A DNA stretch of 64,000 nt, from contig NZ_RXFQ01000017.1 of assembly GCF_003951285.1 (NCBI RefSeq), positions 1-64,000 on the forward strand, written 5' to 3'. This DNA is from Variovorax beijingensis. GTDB taxonomy: Bacteria; Pseudomonadota; Gammaproteobacteria; Burkholderiales; Burkholderiaceae_C. Below the pieces are notes generated by a model. It was not told where the DNA came from, ran no database searches, and saw only the letters and a list, made by a program, of their open reading frames with translations. Every line of letters begins with the position of its first letter. Position 1 is the stretch's first letter. This document shows positions 53,433-62,295 of the stretch, one piece after another. Made by a program: the position numbers and the translations under genes.

Positions 53433-54038
53433 ATGGCGATGAAACTGGTCCTGGCCTCCAACAACGCCGGCAAGCTTGCCGAGCTCCAACAGCTGTTTGC
53501 GGAGCTGGCCGTGACGCTCGTGCCGCAGTCGGCATTGGGCGTGGGCGAGGCCGAGGAGCCGTTTCGCACTTTCGTCGAAAACGCGCTGGCCAAGGCGCGC
53601 CATGCCAGCGCCGCAACCGGCCTGCCGGCGATCGCCGATGACGCAGGCCTTTGCGTCGATGCCTTCGGCGGCCTGCCGGGCGTGGACACCGCGTTCTATG
53701 CCACGCAGTTCGGCTATGCCAAGGGCGACGCCAACAACGTCAAGGCGCTGCTCGAGCAGCTCGACGGTGTCGCCAACCGGCGCGCCGCGCTCGTCAGCAC
53801 GCTGGTCGCGTTGCGCGGGCACGACGACCCGGAGCCGCTCATCGCGGTGGGCCGCGTGGTGGGAGAAATCACGCGGGCGCCCATAGGCGACAACGGCTTC
53901 GGCTTCGATCCCGTCATGTACCTGCCCGGCTTCGGCAAGACCTTTGCCCAGCTGCCGCCCGAGGTGAAGAACGCCAACAGCCACAGGGGCCAGGCGGCCA
54001 AGGCCATGCTGGCCCTGATGCGCGAACGCTGGTTCTGA
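53433..54038 (+). CDS. rdgB: dITP/XTP pyrophosphatase
   Basis: RdgB hydrolyses dITP and XTP so that deaminated purines are kept out of DNA. About 201 residues with KLVLASNNAGKLAEL near the start, DDAGLCVDAFGG (about 68-79) and GFGFDPVMYLPGFGKTFAQL (split; about 156-175). It follows rph, a typical neighbour. The start may be the ATG at 53433 or 53439; a GTG at 53421 overlapping the rph stop is also possible. Confidence 0.95.
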   Translation: MAMKLVLASNNAGKLAELQQLFAELAVTLVPQSALGVGEAEEPFRTFVENALAKARHASAATGLPAIADDAGLCVDAFGGLPGVDTAFYATQFGYAKGDANNVKALLEQLDGVANRRAALVSTLVALRGHDDPEPLIAVGRVVGEITRAPIGDNGFGFDPVMYLPGFGKTFAQLPPEVKNANSHRGQAAKAMLALMRERWF

Positions 54039-54041
54039 GCG

Positions 54042-55301
54042 ATGGCCTCTGTCGTTCCCATCCAGCCCGCGCAGCCCACCGGCGCGCCACAGGCCAACGA
54101 CGTGCTGCACTGGATGCGGCCCGGCCCGCTGCAGCTGGCGGCGCTGCCGCCGCTCTCGCTCTACATCCATCTGCCCTGGTGCCTGCGCAAGTGCCCCTAC
54201 TGCGACTTCAACTCGCACGAGTGGCGCGCCACCAGCGAGGCCGAGGCTGATGGAATTCCCGAGTCAGCGTATCTCGACGCGCTCATTGCCGACCTGGACG
54301 CCGCGCTGCCGCTCATCTGGGGCCGCACCGTCCACACCATCTTCATCGGCGGCGGAACGCCAAGCCTTTTTTCGCCCCAGGCCATCGATCGCCTGCTCGG
54401 CGACGTGCGCGCCCGCCTCAAGCTGACCCCCGAGTGCGAGATCACGCTCGAAGCCAACCCCGGCACCTTCGAGCGCAACCGCTTTCGCGCCTACCGCGGT
54501 GCGGGCGTCACGCGGCTTTCGGTGGGCGTGCAGAGCTTCAACGACGAGCACCTGAAGGCGCTGGGCCGCGTGCACGACCGCGCCCAGGCCATTGCCGCCA
54601 TGGAAGAAGCCGCGAGCGCATTCGACACCTTCAACCTCGACCTGATGTATGCGTTGCCGGGCCAGACGCTCGAGGGGCTGGACGCCGACCTGACCCAGGC
54701 GCTGGCGCTCGCGCCGCCGCACATTTCGGTGTACCACCTCACCATCGAGCCCAACACCTGGTTCGCCAAGTTTCCGCCGGCCCTGCCCGAAGACGACCTG
54801 GCCTACGCCATGCTCGACCGCATCACCGAGCGAACCGCCGCCAGCGGCATGTCGCGCTACGAGGTGTCGGCCTATGCGCGCAGTGGCCACACCTGCGCGC
54901 ACAACCTCAACTACTGGCAGTTCGGCGACTACCTGGGCATTGGCGCCGGCGCGCACAGCAAGCTGAGCTTCGCGCACCGCATCGTGCGCCAGGTGCGCTT
55001 TCGCGAGCCGCGCCTGTACATGAACAGCGCCCGCGCCGGCGCCGCCGTGGCGCAAAGCGACGAAGTGGCGCTGGCCGACCTGCCGTTCGAGTTCATGCTC
55101 AATGCGCTGCGCCTGAAGGAAGGCTTCACACTGCCCCAGTTCAGCGAGCGCACCGGGCTGGCAATGACCAGCATCCAGAAAGGGCTGGAGGAAGCCGAGC
55201 GCAAGGGCCTCATTGCGCGCGACCTGCATCGCGTGTGGCCCACCGAGCGCGGGCTGGATTTTCTGAGCGACCTGCAGTCGCTCTTCCTGCCCGAGGAGTG
55301 A
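54042..55301 (+). CDS. hemW: Radical SAM heme chaperone HemW
   Basis: HemW is a radical SAM protein that carries heme for insertion into respiratory enzymes; it was long annotated as an oxygen-independent coproporphyrinogen oxidase. The 419 residues have the C-x3-C-x2-C cluster motif at CLRKCPYC (about 47-54), GGGTPSLF (about 104-111), LEANPGTF (about 138-145) and a C-terminal winged domain (about 345-419). Unlike true HemN it lacks the fourth N-terminal Cys. It begins 3 bases after the rdgB stop codon. Confidence 0.95.
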   Translation: MASVVPIQPAQPTGAPQANDVLHWMRPGPLQLAALPPLSLYIHLPWCLRKCPYCDFNSHEWRATSEAEADGIPESAYLDALIADLDAALPLIWGRTVHTIFIGGGTPSLFSPQAIDRLLGDVRARLKLTPECEITLEANPGTFERNRFRAYRGAGVTRLSVGVQSFNDEHLKALGRVHDRAQAIAAMEEAASAFDTFNLDLMYALPGQTLEGLDADLTQALALAPPHISVYHLTIEPNTWFAKFPPALPEDDLAYAMLDRITERTAASGMSRYEVSAYARSGHTCAHNLNYWQFGDYLGIGAGAHSKLSFAHRIVRQVRFREPRLYMNSARAGAAVAQSDEVALADLPFEFMLNALRLKEGFTLPQFSERTGLAMTSIQKGLEEAERKGLIARDLHRVWPTERGLDFLSDLQSLFLPEE

Positions 55302-55333
55302 CGGGCCGGCGTCAGCATAAAATCGAAGGTCCC

Positions 55334-55418
55334 GGAGAGTTGGGTGAGTGGTTTAAACCAGCAGTCTTGAAAACTGCCGACGTGAAAGCGTCCGTGAGTT
55401 CGAATCTCACACTCTCCG
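55334..55418 (+). tRNA. tRNA-Ser (UGA anticodon)
   Basis: A class II tRNA with a long variable arm. The acceptor stem GGAGAGT pairs with ACTCTCC; the anticodon stem-loop is CAGTCTTGAAAACTG with anticodon TGA; the T-arm has GAGTTCGAATCTC. Unlike the other three tRNAs here, CCA is not encoded: after discriminator G55418 the sequence is CCGG, so CCA must be added enzymatically. Confidence 0.96.
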
Positions 55419-55709
55419 CCGGCAACTCAGTATCCATGCGGGTTTTCGGACCGCGCGGGTGGCGGCTTAAATCCCAGCCTCTCAGTACCCCGGCTGGCCC
55501 TCGGGAGTGGCCGGGGAGGCCGCTCGGAAGAGGCGGCCACAGGCCGGCCAACCGGCTTTTTGGGGGGACATTCGTCCACTATGCGATCTCGCGGCGCATC
55601 GACACACCGCTTGCGTCGGCAGGGCTGCGCTCTGCAGTTCAAGGCCGCCGGCCGCCGGCCACCGGTGGGATGCATCCCTCACAGCCTGGCCGGCGACGGG
55701 ACGTTCGCA
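55419..55709. other. Gap after tRNA-Ser with no supported gene
   Basis: About 290 bases hold only short GC-rich open frames without start signals or recognisable domains. The base composition matches neither the core genes nor the IS fragment. Confidence 0.5.
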
Positions 55710-55838
55710 GACGTGGCAACGCGGCTGCCGCGGTTCATCGAAGAGGGCTACAACGCCAAGCGGCTGCACTCGGCGCCCGGTTGCCGCCCACCCAACGAAT
55801 TCGAAACCCAACTCGCTCAGCAGGCGGCTTGGTTCTGA
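55710..55838 (+). pseudogene. IS3-family transposase C-terminal fragment
   Basis: About 42 residues, from DVATRLPRFIEEGYNAKRLH to ETQLAQQAAWF, match from memory the end of the IS3-family OrfB integrase core, where YNxKRLHSxLGYxPPxEFE is conserved. Here the Leu-Gly-Tyr has decayed to Pro-Gly-Cys. The catalytic DDE residues and OrfA are gone, and no upstream frame belongs to it. It lies about 290 bases downstream of tRNA-Ser. Confidence 0.75.
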
Positions 55839-55884
55839 TGACCCTGGTGGCCCAATCGATGGGGTTCACTCCAATCCAGGGTCA
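55839..55884. repeat. Inverted 9-mers next to the IS fragment
   Basis: TGACCCTGG (55839-55847) and CCAGGGTCA (55876-55884) are exact inverted copies. They directly follow the transposase scrap and contain a GGGTTCACTCC segment that resembles some IS3 ends. They may be an IS end or simply a hairpin terminator. Confidence 0.4.
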
Positions 55885-55994
55885 GAGATCGGTGCAATCC
55901 GACAGCTTCTCGGCCGGGAACGAGTTTTGTGGCTCTATAGGTCGCGACGAGTACGAATGCTCACAGCACACTGTTCAGCAGCCGGCTACACGGC

Positions 55995-56858
55995 TCAACT
56001 CAATGGGCGCGCGACGAGTTCCCGCAGCACAGCGTCCAAAGGAACCGTTCCCTTGCGAACCTTGTTCGGGTTCTCGAACTCGATCCACCCTTCGTTGAAA
56101 CCGTCCAGCATCTGAATGCGCGGCAAGGGGTTGCGCATGCCTTGTGCTCTGAAAAGCGCCTCCCAATTGGCGCGCGGCACCGCCTCCATGCGTACGTCGT
56201 GGCCCAGAACGCGAGCAAACCCCAGAGCAATCTCGTTGGGCGTCAAGCACTCGCCTTCCAGTTCAACAATGCGCTTGCCCTGCCAACTTTCCTGAAGCAA
56301 CTCAGCGGCGAGGTGTCCGACATCCGCGGTGGCAACCATGGGCACCGGCTTGTCGAGCGGATATAGGAAGCTCGGAATGACTCCCGTCGTGCGTGCAGGC
56401 TCCACATCCCAGGCCGCGTTTTCCATGAACCAGGCGGCGCGCAGGAAAGTCACGGGCAAGGGCAGTGTGCCCAGGCTGGTCTCCTGCAATGAGTGCTGCT
56501 GCAACAGGTTGGGCCGTGGTGACTGGGCACCAACCGTTGACAGCGAGACGAGCTTGCCGGGCAGCGTCTGCCCGAGCGCCTCACGCACCGCCGCGATGAC
56601 ACGGCGGGCCTCGGCAAAGCCGGGTGAAGGGTCGAACACCGGCGGCAAGACGAAGAATACGCCCTCAGCACCGGCGAAAGCCCTCTTGAGTGCTTCGGCA
56701 TCGTCAAGCGAGGCGATGGCCACTTCGCAGCCGCGCTGCTTCCATGCGGCGCCCTTGCCGGCGTCGCGTACGACGGCACGTACATCCTTGCCCGCTTCCA
56801 TGAGCGCGCGTGCAACGGCGCCGCCTACCTGTCCCGTGATTCCCGTGATGGCAAACAT
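55995..56858 (-). CDS. NmrA-like NAD(P)-binding protein
   Basis: A 287-residue member of the NmrA/SDR-atypical family. The N-terminal Rossmann loop is FAITGITGQVGGAVARAL (about 2-19), and the dinucleotide-contact region VRDAGKGAAWKQRGCEV follows at about 32-48. There is no Tyr-x3-Lys pair typical of classical short-chain dehydrogenases, so it may be a redox sensor or a quinone or azo-type reductase relative. AAGGAG lies 6 bases before the ATG. The LysR gene upstream on the same strand is a likely regulator. Confidence 0.85.
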   Translation of the reverse strand: MFAITGITGQVGGAVARALMEAGKDVRAVVRDAGKGAAWKQRGCEVAIASLDDAEALKRAFAGAEGVFFVLPPVFDPSPGFAEARRVIAAVREALGQTLPGKLVSLSTVGAQSPRPNLLQQHSLQETSLGTLPLPVTFLRAAWFMENAAWDVEPARTTGVIPSFLYPLDKPVPMVATADVGHLAAELLQESWQGKRIVELEGECLTPNEIALGFARVLGHDVRMEAVPRANWEALFRAQGMRNPLPRIQMLDGFNEGWIEFENPNKVRKGTVPLDAVLRELVARPLS

Positions 56859-56983
56859 CCAAACTCCTTGTTCTCGGCAGAAATTGCCTCGGTGCAGGAA
56901 GTTTGAACTTCGACCATCCATTTCTCAATGGCATGAATGTCATTTCATTCATGCTTGGTGATCATTGATGCCGCGCGCAAGCG

Positions 56984-57892
56984 CTACTGCACAAGACCGA
57001 CGATGAAGTCCAGGAAGGCGCGCGTCTTCGCTGGCAGATGCTGACGCGAAGGGTGAAACGCATACAGCGGAAACCGCTCTTCGGGCCAATCGGGGAAGAC
57101 ATTGACCAGCTGTCCATCGGCCAGCATCGGCTCAGCGCCCAGATCCATCACCTGGGCGAGGCCATGGCCGGCGAGGCAGACGCTGTAGAGCGTGCCGGCA
57201 TCGTTGACAGTCAAAGCTCCGTCCATGTGAAACACCAGCTTCTTGCGGCGCTTGTGAAATTCCCATGGAAATGGCCGGCCGGTTGCAGAGTCCCGGAACA
57301 GGATGCAGACATGACCGCCCAGCGTCAGTTCGCGTGGATCCTTGGGGTGTCCATGGCGCTTCAAGTAGCCAGGCGAGGCCACTGTCAGCATCCGTGTGTC
57401 GAGCAACTTGCGCCCGATCAGCGTCGACGGCCGCGGATGGCCGAAGCGCAGTGCCAAGTCGAAGCCTTCGGCAACAAGGTCACCCAACTCGTCGCGGGTG
57501 ATCAGTTCGAGCTTCAATTGCGGGTACGCCTCGAGAAACGCGCCAAGGCGCGGCCCCAAGATCAACCGTGAAAAATACGGGTCGATGTTGACCCGCAGAA
57601 CGCCGCGAATGGTGGTCGTTCCTTGCGCTGCGGATGCCGCTGCTTCCTCGAGCCCGGCGAGCAACGGCGCCACCTGCTCATAGAAGCGCCGGCCTTCGTC
57701 CGTGAGGGCGACCGATCGCGTCGTGCGCTCGAGCAGGCGAATGCCCAGCCGGCCTTCGAGACGTGCGATGGCACGGCTGACGCCCGATTGCGACATCTGC
57801 AGGATGTCGGCCGCCGCCGCAAACGTACCGCTGTCGATGATCGCCGCGAGAACGCTGATGCCGTTCACAATTCTTTCGTCGAATCCTGCCAT
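56984..57892 (-). CDS. LysR-family transcriptional regulator
   Basis: A 302-residue LysR-type regulator. The helix-turn-helix covers about 8-66 (NGISVLAAIIDSGTFAAAAD, then MSQSGVSRAIARLEGRLG). The effector domain resembles the PbpR/DsdC-like group that often pairs with NmrA-type or oxidoreductase genes. It lies 125 bases upstream of the NmrA-like gene on the same strand, so it may act on that gene as well as on itself. Effector unknown. Confidence 0.87.
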   Translation of the reverse strand: MAGFDERIVNGISVLAAIIDSGTFAAAADILQMSQSGVSRAIARLEGRLGIRLLERTTRSVALTDEGRRFYEQVAPLLAGLEEAAASAAQGTTTIRGVLRVNIDPYFSRLILGPRLGAFLEAYPQLKLELITRDELGDLVAEGFDLALRFGHPRPSTLIGRKLLDTRMLTVASPGYLKRHGHPKDPRELTLGGHVCILFRDSATGRPFPWEFHKRRKKLVFHMDGALTVNDAGTLYSVCLAGHGLAQVMDLGAEPMLADGQLVNVFPDWPEERFPLYAFHPSRQHLPAKTRAFLDFIVGLVQ

Positions 57893-58301
57893 TGGTGCCT
57901 TGCGTGACTGATGAGAATCGCTAGTCGCTGCGTCTCGCGCATTGTTTCCACCCCGGCGCTCGGTGAACGCGAGCGGCGAATCACGCACAGATGTGCGCTG
58001 GCACCGCCAGCTTCGTCATTGCGTCGAAACTCTGCCGAAGGTTGCCGACGAGCGGCCCGGCCGAGGGCACTTTGACTGCAAATGCGAGTATCGCCGTGGC
58101 CTGAGGATATTCAACAGGGCGGCGGTGCCGGAAGGCCCGGTTGTGGCGGAATTCTGCCGATGGATGTATTCATGCATGTATGAGTTGCCGCCGCAAAACT
58201 CCAAGGTCTTTTCGCTGGTTGACATGCCTTTGGCTATCGTGGGTTGGCGTCTTTGCTGCAGCTTCGGGTAAGTGTGGGCCGGGCCTTCATGCCCGTTTCC
58301 T
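57893..58301. other. About 400 bases with no supported gene
   Basis: Upstream of the LysR gene and downstream of the TctC gene. A plus-strand frame at 57942-58271 is open but has no ribosome binding site, domain or coding look. A short palindrome CATGCATG occurs near 58172. Confidence 0.5.
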
Positions 58302-59282
58302 TCAATCCAGCCGTACCTTGGCGTCCCGAATCACCTTGCCCCACATTGCGCGGTCCGCATCGATGAAGGCGGTGAACTCGGCGGGCGTATTGCAGCGCAA
58401 CTCTCCGCCGTAGTCGCGCCACTTCTTCGCGAGCTCGGGCGACTGGCAGGCCTTCTGCATCGCGGCGCTCAGTTTCTCCAGCACGTCCTTGGGCGTTCCG
58501 GCGGGCGCGAGGATGCCCTGCCACGCGATGGGCGCGTAGCCGGGCAGTCCTGATTCTGCAAACGTGGGCACATCGGGAAAGCTCGGATGCCGTTCCTTGC
58601 CGGTGATGGCGAGCAGCTTGAGTTTGCCCGCACGGATGTGGCTTGCCGCCGCCGGCAGCCCGTCGAACATCAATTGAACTTGGCCGGCGAGCAGGTCGGT
58701 GTAGGGGCTGTTGCTGTTGTAGGGCACAAGACTGGTCTTCACCCCCGCGGCGTTGTTGAACCAGAGTGCCGACAGGTGCGAGTAGCTGCCGATGCCCGCC
58801 GTCCCGACCGCGACCGAGTCGGGCTTGGCCTTGAGTGCAGTGATGAGTTCGCGGGCGTCCTTCGCCTGAACACCGGGCGCGGCGACCAGGCCGGTGTTCA
58901 GCACGCCCAGCAGGCTGACCGGTGCGAAGTCCTTTTCGGCGTTGAAGGGCAGCTTGGCATACAGGTGCGGCACGACCGAGAGCGAACTCGTGGTGCCGAT
59001 GTACAGCGAATAGCCGTCGGCCGGTGCCTTTGCGGCGACCTCGGTGCCGATGATGTTCGACGCCCCCGGCCGGTTCTCCACGAAGAAGGGCTGGCCCAGG
59101 ATCTTCGTGAGCTCCGCGGCGATTTCGCGGGCATTGGCATCGGGGCCGCTGCCGGCGGGGAACGGGGCAATGATGCGCACCGCCTTGGCGGGGTAGTCGG
59201 GCTGGGCAGCTGCGCCCGCCGCCGCGGCAGCCATCGCGACAAGCGTGAACCATCGGCGCACCGGCATCTTCAGAACTCTCAT
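58302..59282 (-). CDS. TctC/Bug-family tripartite tricarboxylate transporter binding protein
   Basis: A 326-residue periplasmic solute-binding protein of the Bug type. The signal peptide is about 1-27. Conserved blocks are IIAPFPAGSGPDANAR (about 37-52), GQPFFVENRPGASNIIGTEV (about 62-81), the FAPVSLLG segment and PTFAESGLPGYAP (about 228-240). AGGAGA lies 8 bases before the ATG. Bug proteins typically bind carboxylates or aromatic acids and are often present as orphans. It diverges from the VOC dioxygenase gene, so it probably imports the substrate of that pathway. Confidence 0.93.
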   Translation of the reverse strand: MRVLKMPVRRWFTLVAMAAAAAGAAAQPDYPAKAVRIIAPFPAGSGPDANAREIAAELTKILGQPFFVENRPGASNIIGTEVAAKAPADGYSLYIGTTSSLSVVPHLYAKLPFNAEKDFAPVSLLGVLNTGLVAAPGVQAKDARELITALKAKPDSVAVGTAGIGSYSHLSALWFNNAAGVKTSLVPYNSNSPYTDLLAGQVQLMFDGLPAAASHIRAGKLKLLAITGKERHPSFPDVPTFAESGLPGYAPIAWQGILAPAGTPKDVLEKLSAAMQKACQSPELAKKWRDYGGELRCNTPAEFTAFIDADRAMWGKVIRDAKVRLD

Positions 59283-59335
59283 GGGTTTGTCTCCTGTTGG
59301 GAATGCGTGCCGTCGGCACGTGCTTGGATGGTAGT

Positions 59336-59380
59336 GAAATACTTGATATTGTCAAAATACGATAATTTCAATATCATTTC
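59336..59380. promoter_or_regulatory. Long inverted repeat in the divergent promoter region
   Basis: GAAAT-N4-GATATTG (59336-59351) is mirrored by CAATATC-ATTTC (59369-59380), a near-perfect dyad in an AT-rich 150-base promoter region between the TctC gene and the VOC gene. It is a good candidate operator, perhaps for the IclR-type regulator at 61506. A separate odd palindrome GTGCCGTCGGCAC lies at 59307-59319. Confidence 0.45.
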
Positions 59381-59434
59381 AATGAATCTAATCATATTTC
59401 AAGTAACACTTTCTCGCAAAGAGACATCGAAGCA

Positions 59435-59989
59435 ATGGACAACACCCTCTCGGATCTTCAGTTCAGCCACATCGGTCTGTACGTGGCCGACCTCCCGCGG
59501 ATGGCGCGCTTCTACAAGCAGGCCTTGCGCTTCACGCAGACCGATGCGGGCGACTTGGGTGCGGTGCAGCTGGTGTTCCTGAGCCGTGACCCGCGCGAGC
59601 ACCACCAGCTGGTGCTGGCCACCGGTCGCCCAGCGGACCTGGGCTTCAACGTGGTCAACCAGATTTCCTTCCGGGTGCCCGACATCGGCACGCTGCGCCG
59701 GTTCCACGACCGGCTGCTGGAAGAGGGCGCGCACGACATGCTGGCGGTGACGCACGGCAATGCGGTGTCGGTGTATTGCCGCGATCCCGAAGGCAACCGG
59801 CTGGAGCTGTTCATGGACACGCCCTGGTACTGCGAGCAGCCGCTGCGCGAACCGGTGGACCTGTCCCAGCCCGACGAGGTGATCCTGTCGCGCGCCGAGG
59901 CGATCGCCAAGCGCTTTCCCAGGTTCATGAGCAGGGCGCAGTGGCAGGCCGACGTGGCGCGCCGCATGGAGGAAGACCAGCGTGGCTGA
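59435..59989 (+). CDS. VOC-family protein, probable extradiol ring-cleavage dioxygenase
   Basis: A 184-residue vicinal-oxygen-chelate protein. The likely metal ligands are H12 in FSHIGLYV, a His in REHHQLVL (about 54-61) and E129 in GNRLELFMD, the usual His-His-Glu set. The region YVADLPRMARFYKQALRFT (about 17-35) is the typical first beta-alpha unit. Small VOC proteins include glyoxalases and type I extradiol dioxygenases; here a flavin hydroxylase and a FAH-type hydrolase follow, which favours ring cleavage. Its stop overlaps the start of the next gene by 8 bases. Confidence 0.83.
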   Translation: MDNTLSDLQFSHIGLYVADLPRMARFYKQALRFTQTDAGDLGAVQLVFLSRDPREHHQLVLATGRPADLGFNVVNQISFRVPDIGTLRRFHDRLLEEGAHDMLAVTHGNAVSVYCRDPEGNRLELFMDTPWYCEQPLREPVDLSQPDEVILSRAEAIAKRFPRFMSRAQWQADVARRMEEDQRG

Positions 59990-61487
59990 CGCAACGACCC
60001 TGCACGACGTGGCCATCGTCGGGCTGGGCCCGACCGGCGCCGCGCTCGCCAACCTGCTGGGCGCCGCCGGCCTCTCGGTGCTCGTGCTCGAGAAGGAGGC
60101 CGGCATCTTCCCGTTGCCGCGCGCGATTCACTTCGATGGCGAGGTGCTGCGGATCCTGCAGGCCGCGGGGCTGCGCGATGAAGCGCTGGCCATTTCCCGG
60201 CCTGGCGAGCAAGGCATGCATTTTGTCAACGCTGCCGGCGAGACCATGCTCATCCGCGGCGGCACGGCCGCGCTCGGGCCGCATGGCTGCGCGAACAACT
60301 ACTACTTTCACCAGCCGCAACTGGAAGCAGTGTTGCGAGAAGGGCTCGCGCGCTTTCCCAACGTCGACGTCCGCTTGCGCAATGAAGTCTTGCGCATCGA
60401 GCAGGATGCTGAAGGCGCCACGCTGCAAGTGCGCGAGGCCGATGCGGAACGCGCTTCGACCATGCGCGCGCGCTACGTCGTCGGCTGCGACGGCGCCCGT
60501 TCCCCGGTGCGCCGGCGCATGGGCAGCGCAATGTCCGATCTCGGCCTGAAGCAACCCTGGCTCGTGTTCGACGTGGTGCTTGAGCAAGACGTCGAGCTGC
60601 CGCATCACACCGTGCAGCACTGCGACCCCGTCCGCCCGATGACCTACTGCAACGTGGTCGGCCAGCGGCGCCGCTGGGAAATCATGGTGCTGCCCGGCGA
60701 CGACCGCGAGGCCATGGTGCAGCCCGCGGCGCTGTGGCAAATGGTCGCGCCCTGGGTGCGGCCCGCCCAGGCGCGGCTCGAGCGCGCCGCCATCTACACC
60801 TTCCATTCAGTGATTGCCGAGGGCTGGCGCGACAGCCGTCTGCTGCTGGCCGGCGACGCCTGCCACCAGACGCCGCCGTTCCTCGGACAGGGCATGTGCG
60901 CGGGCATTCGCGACGCCGCCAATCTCGCCTGGAAGCTCGAGGCCGTGCTGAAGGGCCGCGCACCGGCCGCATTGCTCGACACCTACGAGTCGGAGCGCGC
61001 GCCGCACGTGCGTGCGCTGATCGAACTGGCGGTGCGGCTGGGCAACATCATCCAGACGACGGATCCCGCACTCGCCGACGAGCGCGACGCGAAGTTCCGC
61101 ACCGGCGAGCCCGAGATCTTCGAGTTGCCGCCGCAGGTGCTCGGTGCAGGTGCCTTCGACACCAGCCCCGGCGCATTGGCGGGGCGTCCCTTTCCGCAGC
61201 CGCGCCTGGACGACGGCCGCCTGCTCGACGAATTGCTTGGCCGCCGCAGCGCCGTCATCGGCCACGCACCGGCCCTCGCATCGGCCGCGCCGGCCACCGC
61301 CGAGCGCTGGCGCCGCGCCGGCGCGATCGTGATCGTGATCGACCGCCCCGATGCGGCGCTGCGCGACTGGCTCCAATCGCACCAGGCCCATGCGGTGATA
61401 CTGCGGCCTGACCGATATATCGTCGGCGTCGCGCGCACGGGGCTCGATCTGGATCGCATCTCGCAATACCTCCCTGTCGCGCCATGA
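59982..61487 (+). CDS. FAD-dependent aromatic monooxygenase (MhpA-like)
   Basis: A 501-residue group A flavin hydroxylase. The FAD-binding GxGxxG is VGLGPTGAALA (about 13-23), the DG motif is VGCDGARSPVRR (about 166-177) and the GD motif is LLLAGDACHQTPPFLGQGM (about 288-306). A C-terminal thioredoxin-like domain (about 400-501) is present. It resembles 3-(3-hydroxyphenyl)propionate hydroxylase, which adds OH to a phenol ring with NADH and O2. The start is GTG at 59982 with GGAGGAAG at 59969-59976, overlapping the VOC gene end. True substrate unknown. Confidence 0.9.
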   Translation: MADATTLHDVAIVGLGPTGAALANLLGAAGLSVLVLEKEAGIFPLPRAIHFDGEVLRILQAAGLRDEALAISRPGEQGMHFVNAAGETMLIRGGTAALGPHGCANNYYFHQPQLEAVLREGLARFPNVDVRLRNEVLRIEQDAEGATLQVREADAERASTMRARYVVGCDGARSPVRRRMGSAMSDLGLKQPWLVFDVVLEQDVELPHHTVQHCDPVRPMTYCNVVGQRRRWEIMVLPGDDREAMVQPAALWQMVAPWVRPAQARLERAAIYTFHSVIAEGWRDSRLLLAGDACHQTPPFLGQGMCAGIRDAANLAWKLEAVLKGRAPAALLDTYESERAPHVRALIELAVRLGNIIQTTDPALADERDAKFRTGEPEIFELPPQVLGAGAFDTSPGALAGRPFPQPRLDDGRLLDELLGRRSAVIGHAPALASAAPATAERWRRAGAIVIVIDRPDAALRDWLQSHQAHAVILRPDRYIVGVARTGLDLDRISQYLPVAP

Positions 61488-61505
61488 CATCTCGGAGGAA
61501 TTCGC

Positions 61506-62258
61506 GTGCCGGAAAAATCCATGTCCAGCCTGGGCCGCATGCTCGGGGTCCTGGACCTCTTCGACGACAGGCACCTGACACGCACCGCGGAAGACATTTC
61601 GGCCGCGCTCGACGTGTCGCTGCCCACGGGCTACCGCTACGTGCGGCTGCTGCTCGAAGCCGGCCTGTTGCAGCGCGTCGAAGATTCGCACTATGCGCTG
61701 GGGCCGCGCATCATCCTGCTCGACCACTACATCCGCAAGGCGGACCCGGTGCTGCGCGAAGGCATGCCGGTGATGCGCGAACTGGTGGCGGCCACGGGCT
61801 TCGACTGCGTGGTCTCGGCCCTGTTCGGAGCGCAGGTGCTCGACACGCACCGGGAGATGGGCGGCACGCCGGCCACGCTCGCGTACGGACGCGGCCGGCC
61901 GCGCCCGCCATTCCAGGGCGCGGCGCCCAAGGTGCTGCTTGCCGCGCTGCCTCCCGCGCAACTGCGCAAGATTTTCGATGCGCGCCGCGACGAAGCGGTG
62001 CGCAGCGGCCTGCCCGCCGAATGGAGCGACTTCCGCAAGCAGTTCGCCGCGATCCGCAAGGCGGGGCACTACGTGTCCATCGGAGAACTGGAGCCGCAGC
62101 TCGCGGCCGTGGCTGCCCCTATTCCCAAGGCCGACGGCGGCGCGTGGGCCGCGCTGTCGCTGGTCTTCGACACCTCGCGCCTCTCCATCGTCGACGTCGA
62201 CAAGATGGTCCACCTGATCACCGAAGGCGCCGCGCGCATAGGAGGTCGGCTGGCATAG
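61506..62258 (+). CDS. IclR-family transcriptional regulator
   Basis: A 250-residue IclR-type regulator. The winged helix (about 7-60) includes LGVLDLFDDRHLTRTAEDIS and the LPTGYRYVRLLLEAGLLQRV recognition region. The effector-binding domain is about 80-245, with GGTPATLAYGRGRPRPPFQG typical of the family. The start is GTG at 61506 with GGAGG 8 bases before it. It lies inside the catabolic cluster, codirectional with the enzymes, so it may be autoregulated with them. The inverted repeat at 59336-59380 is a possible target. Confidence 0.92.
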   Translation: MPEKSMSSLGRMLGVLDLFDDRHLTRTAEDISAALDVSLPTGYRYVRLLLEAGLLQRVEDSHYALGPRIILLDHYIRKADPVLREGMPVMRELVAATGFDCVVSALFGAQVLDTHREMGGTPATLAYGRGRPRPPFQGAAPKVLLAALPPAQLRKIFDARRDEAVRSGLPAEWSDFRKQFAAIRKAGHYVSIGELEPQLAAVAAPIPKADGGAWAALSLVFDTSRLSIVDVDKMVHLITEGAARIGGRLA

Positions 62259-62295
62259 ATCAATTCAACCCACCACGCACTCTCGAAGGCAGACC

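Noticed and set aside
57942..58271. A 109-codon plus-strand frame upstream of the TctC gene
   Set aside because: No ribosome binding site, an unusual residue mix, and no recognisable domain. The stretch is better treated as non-coding.
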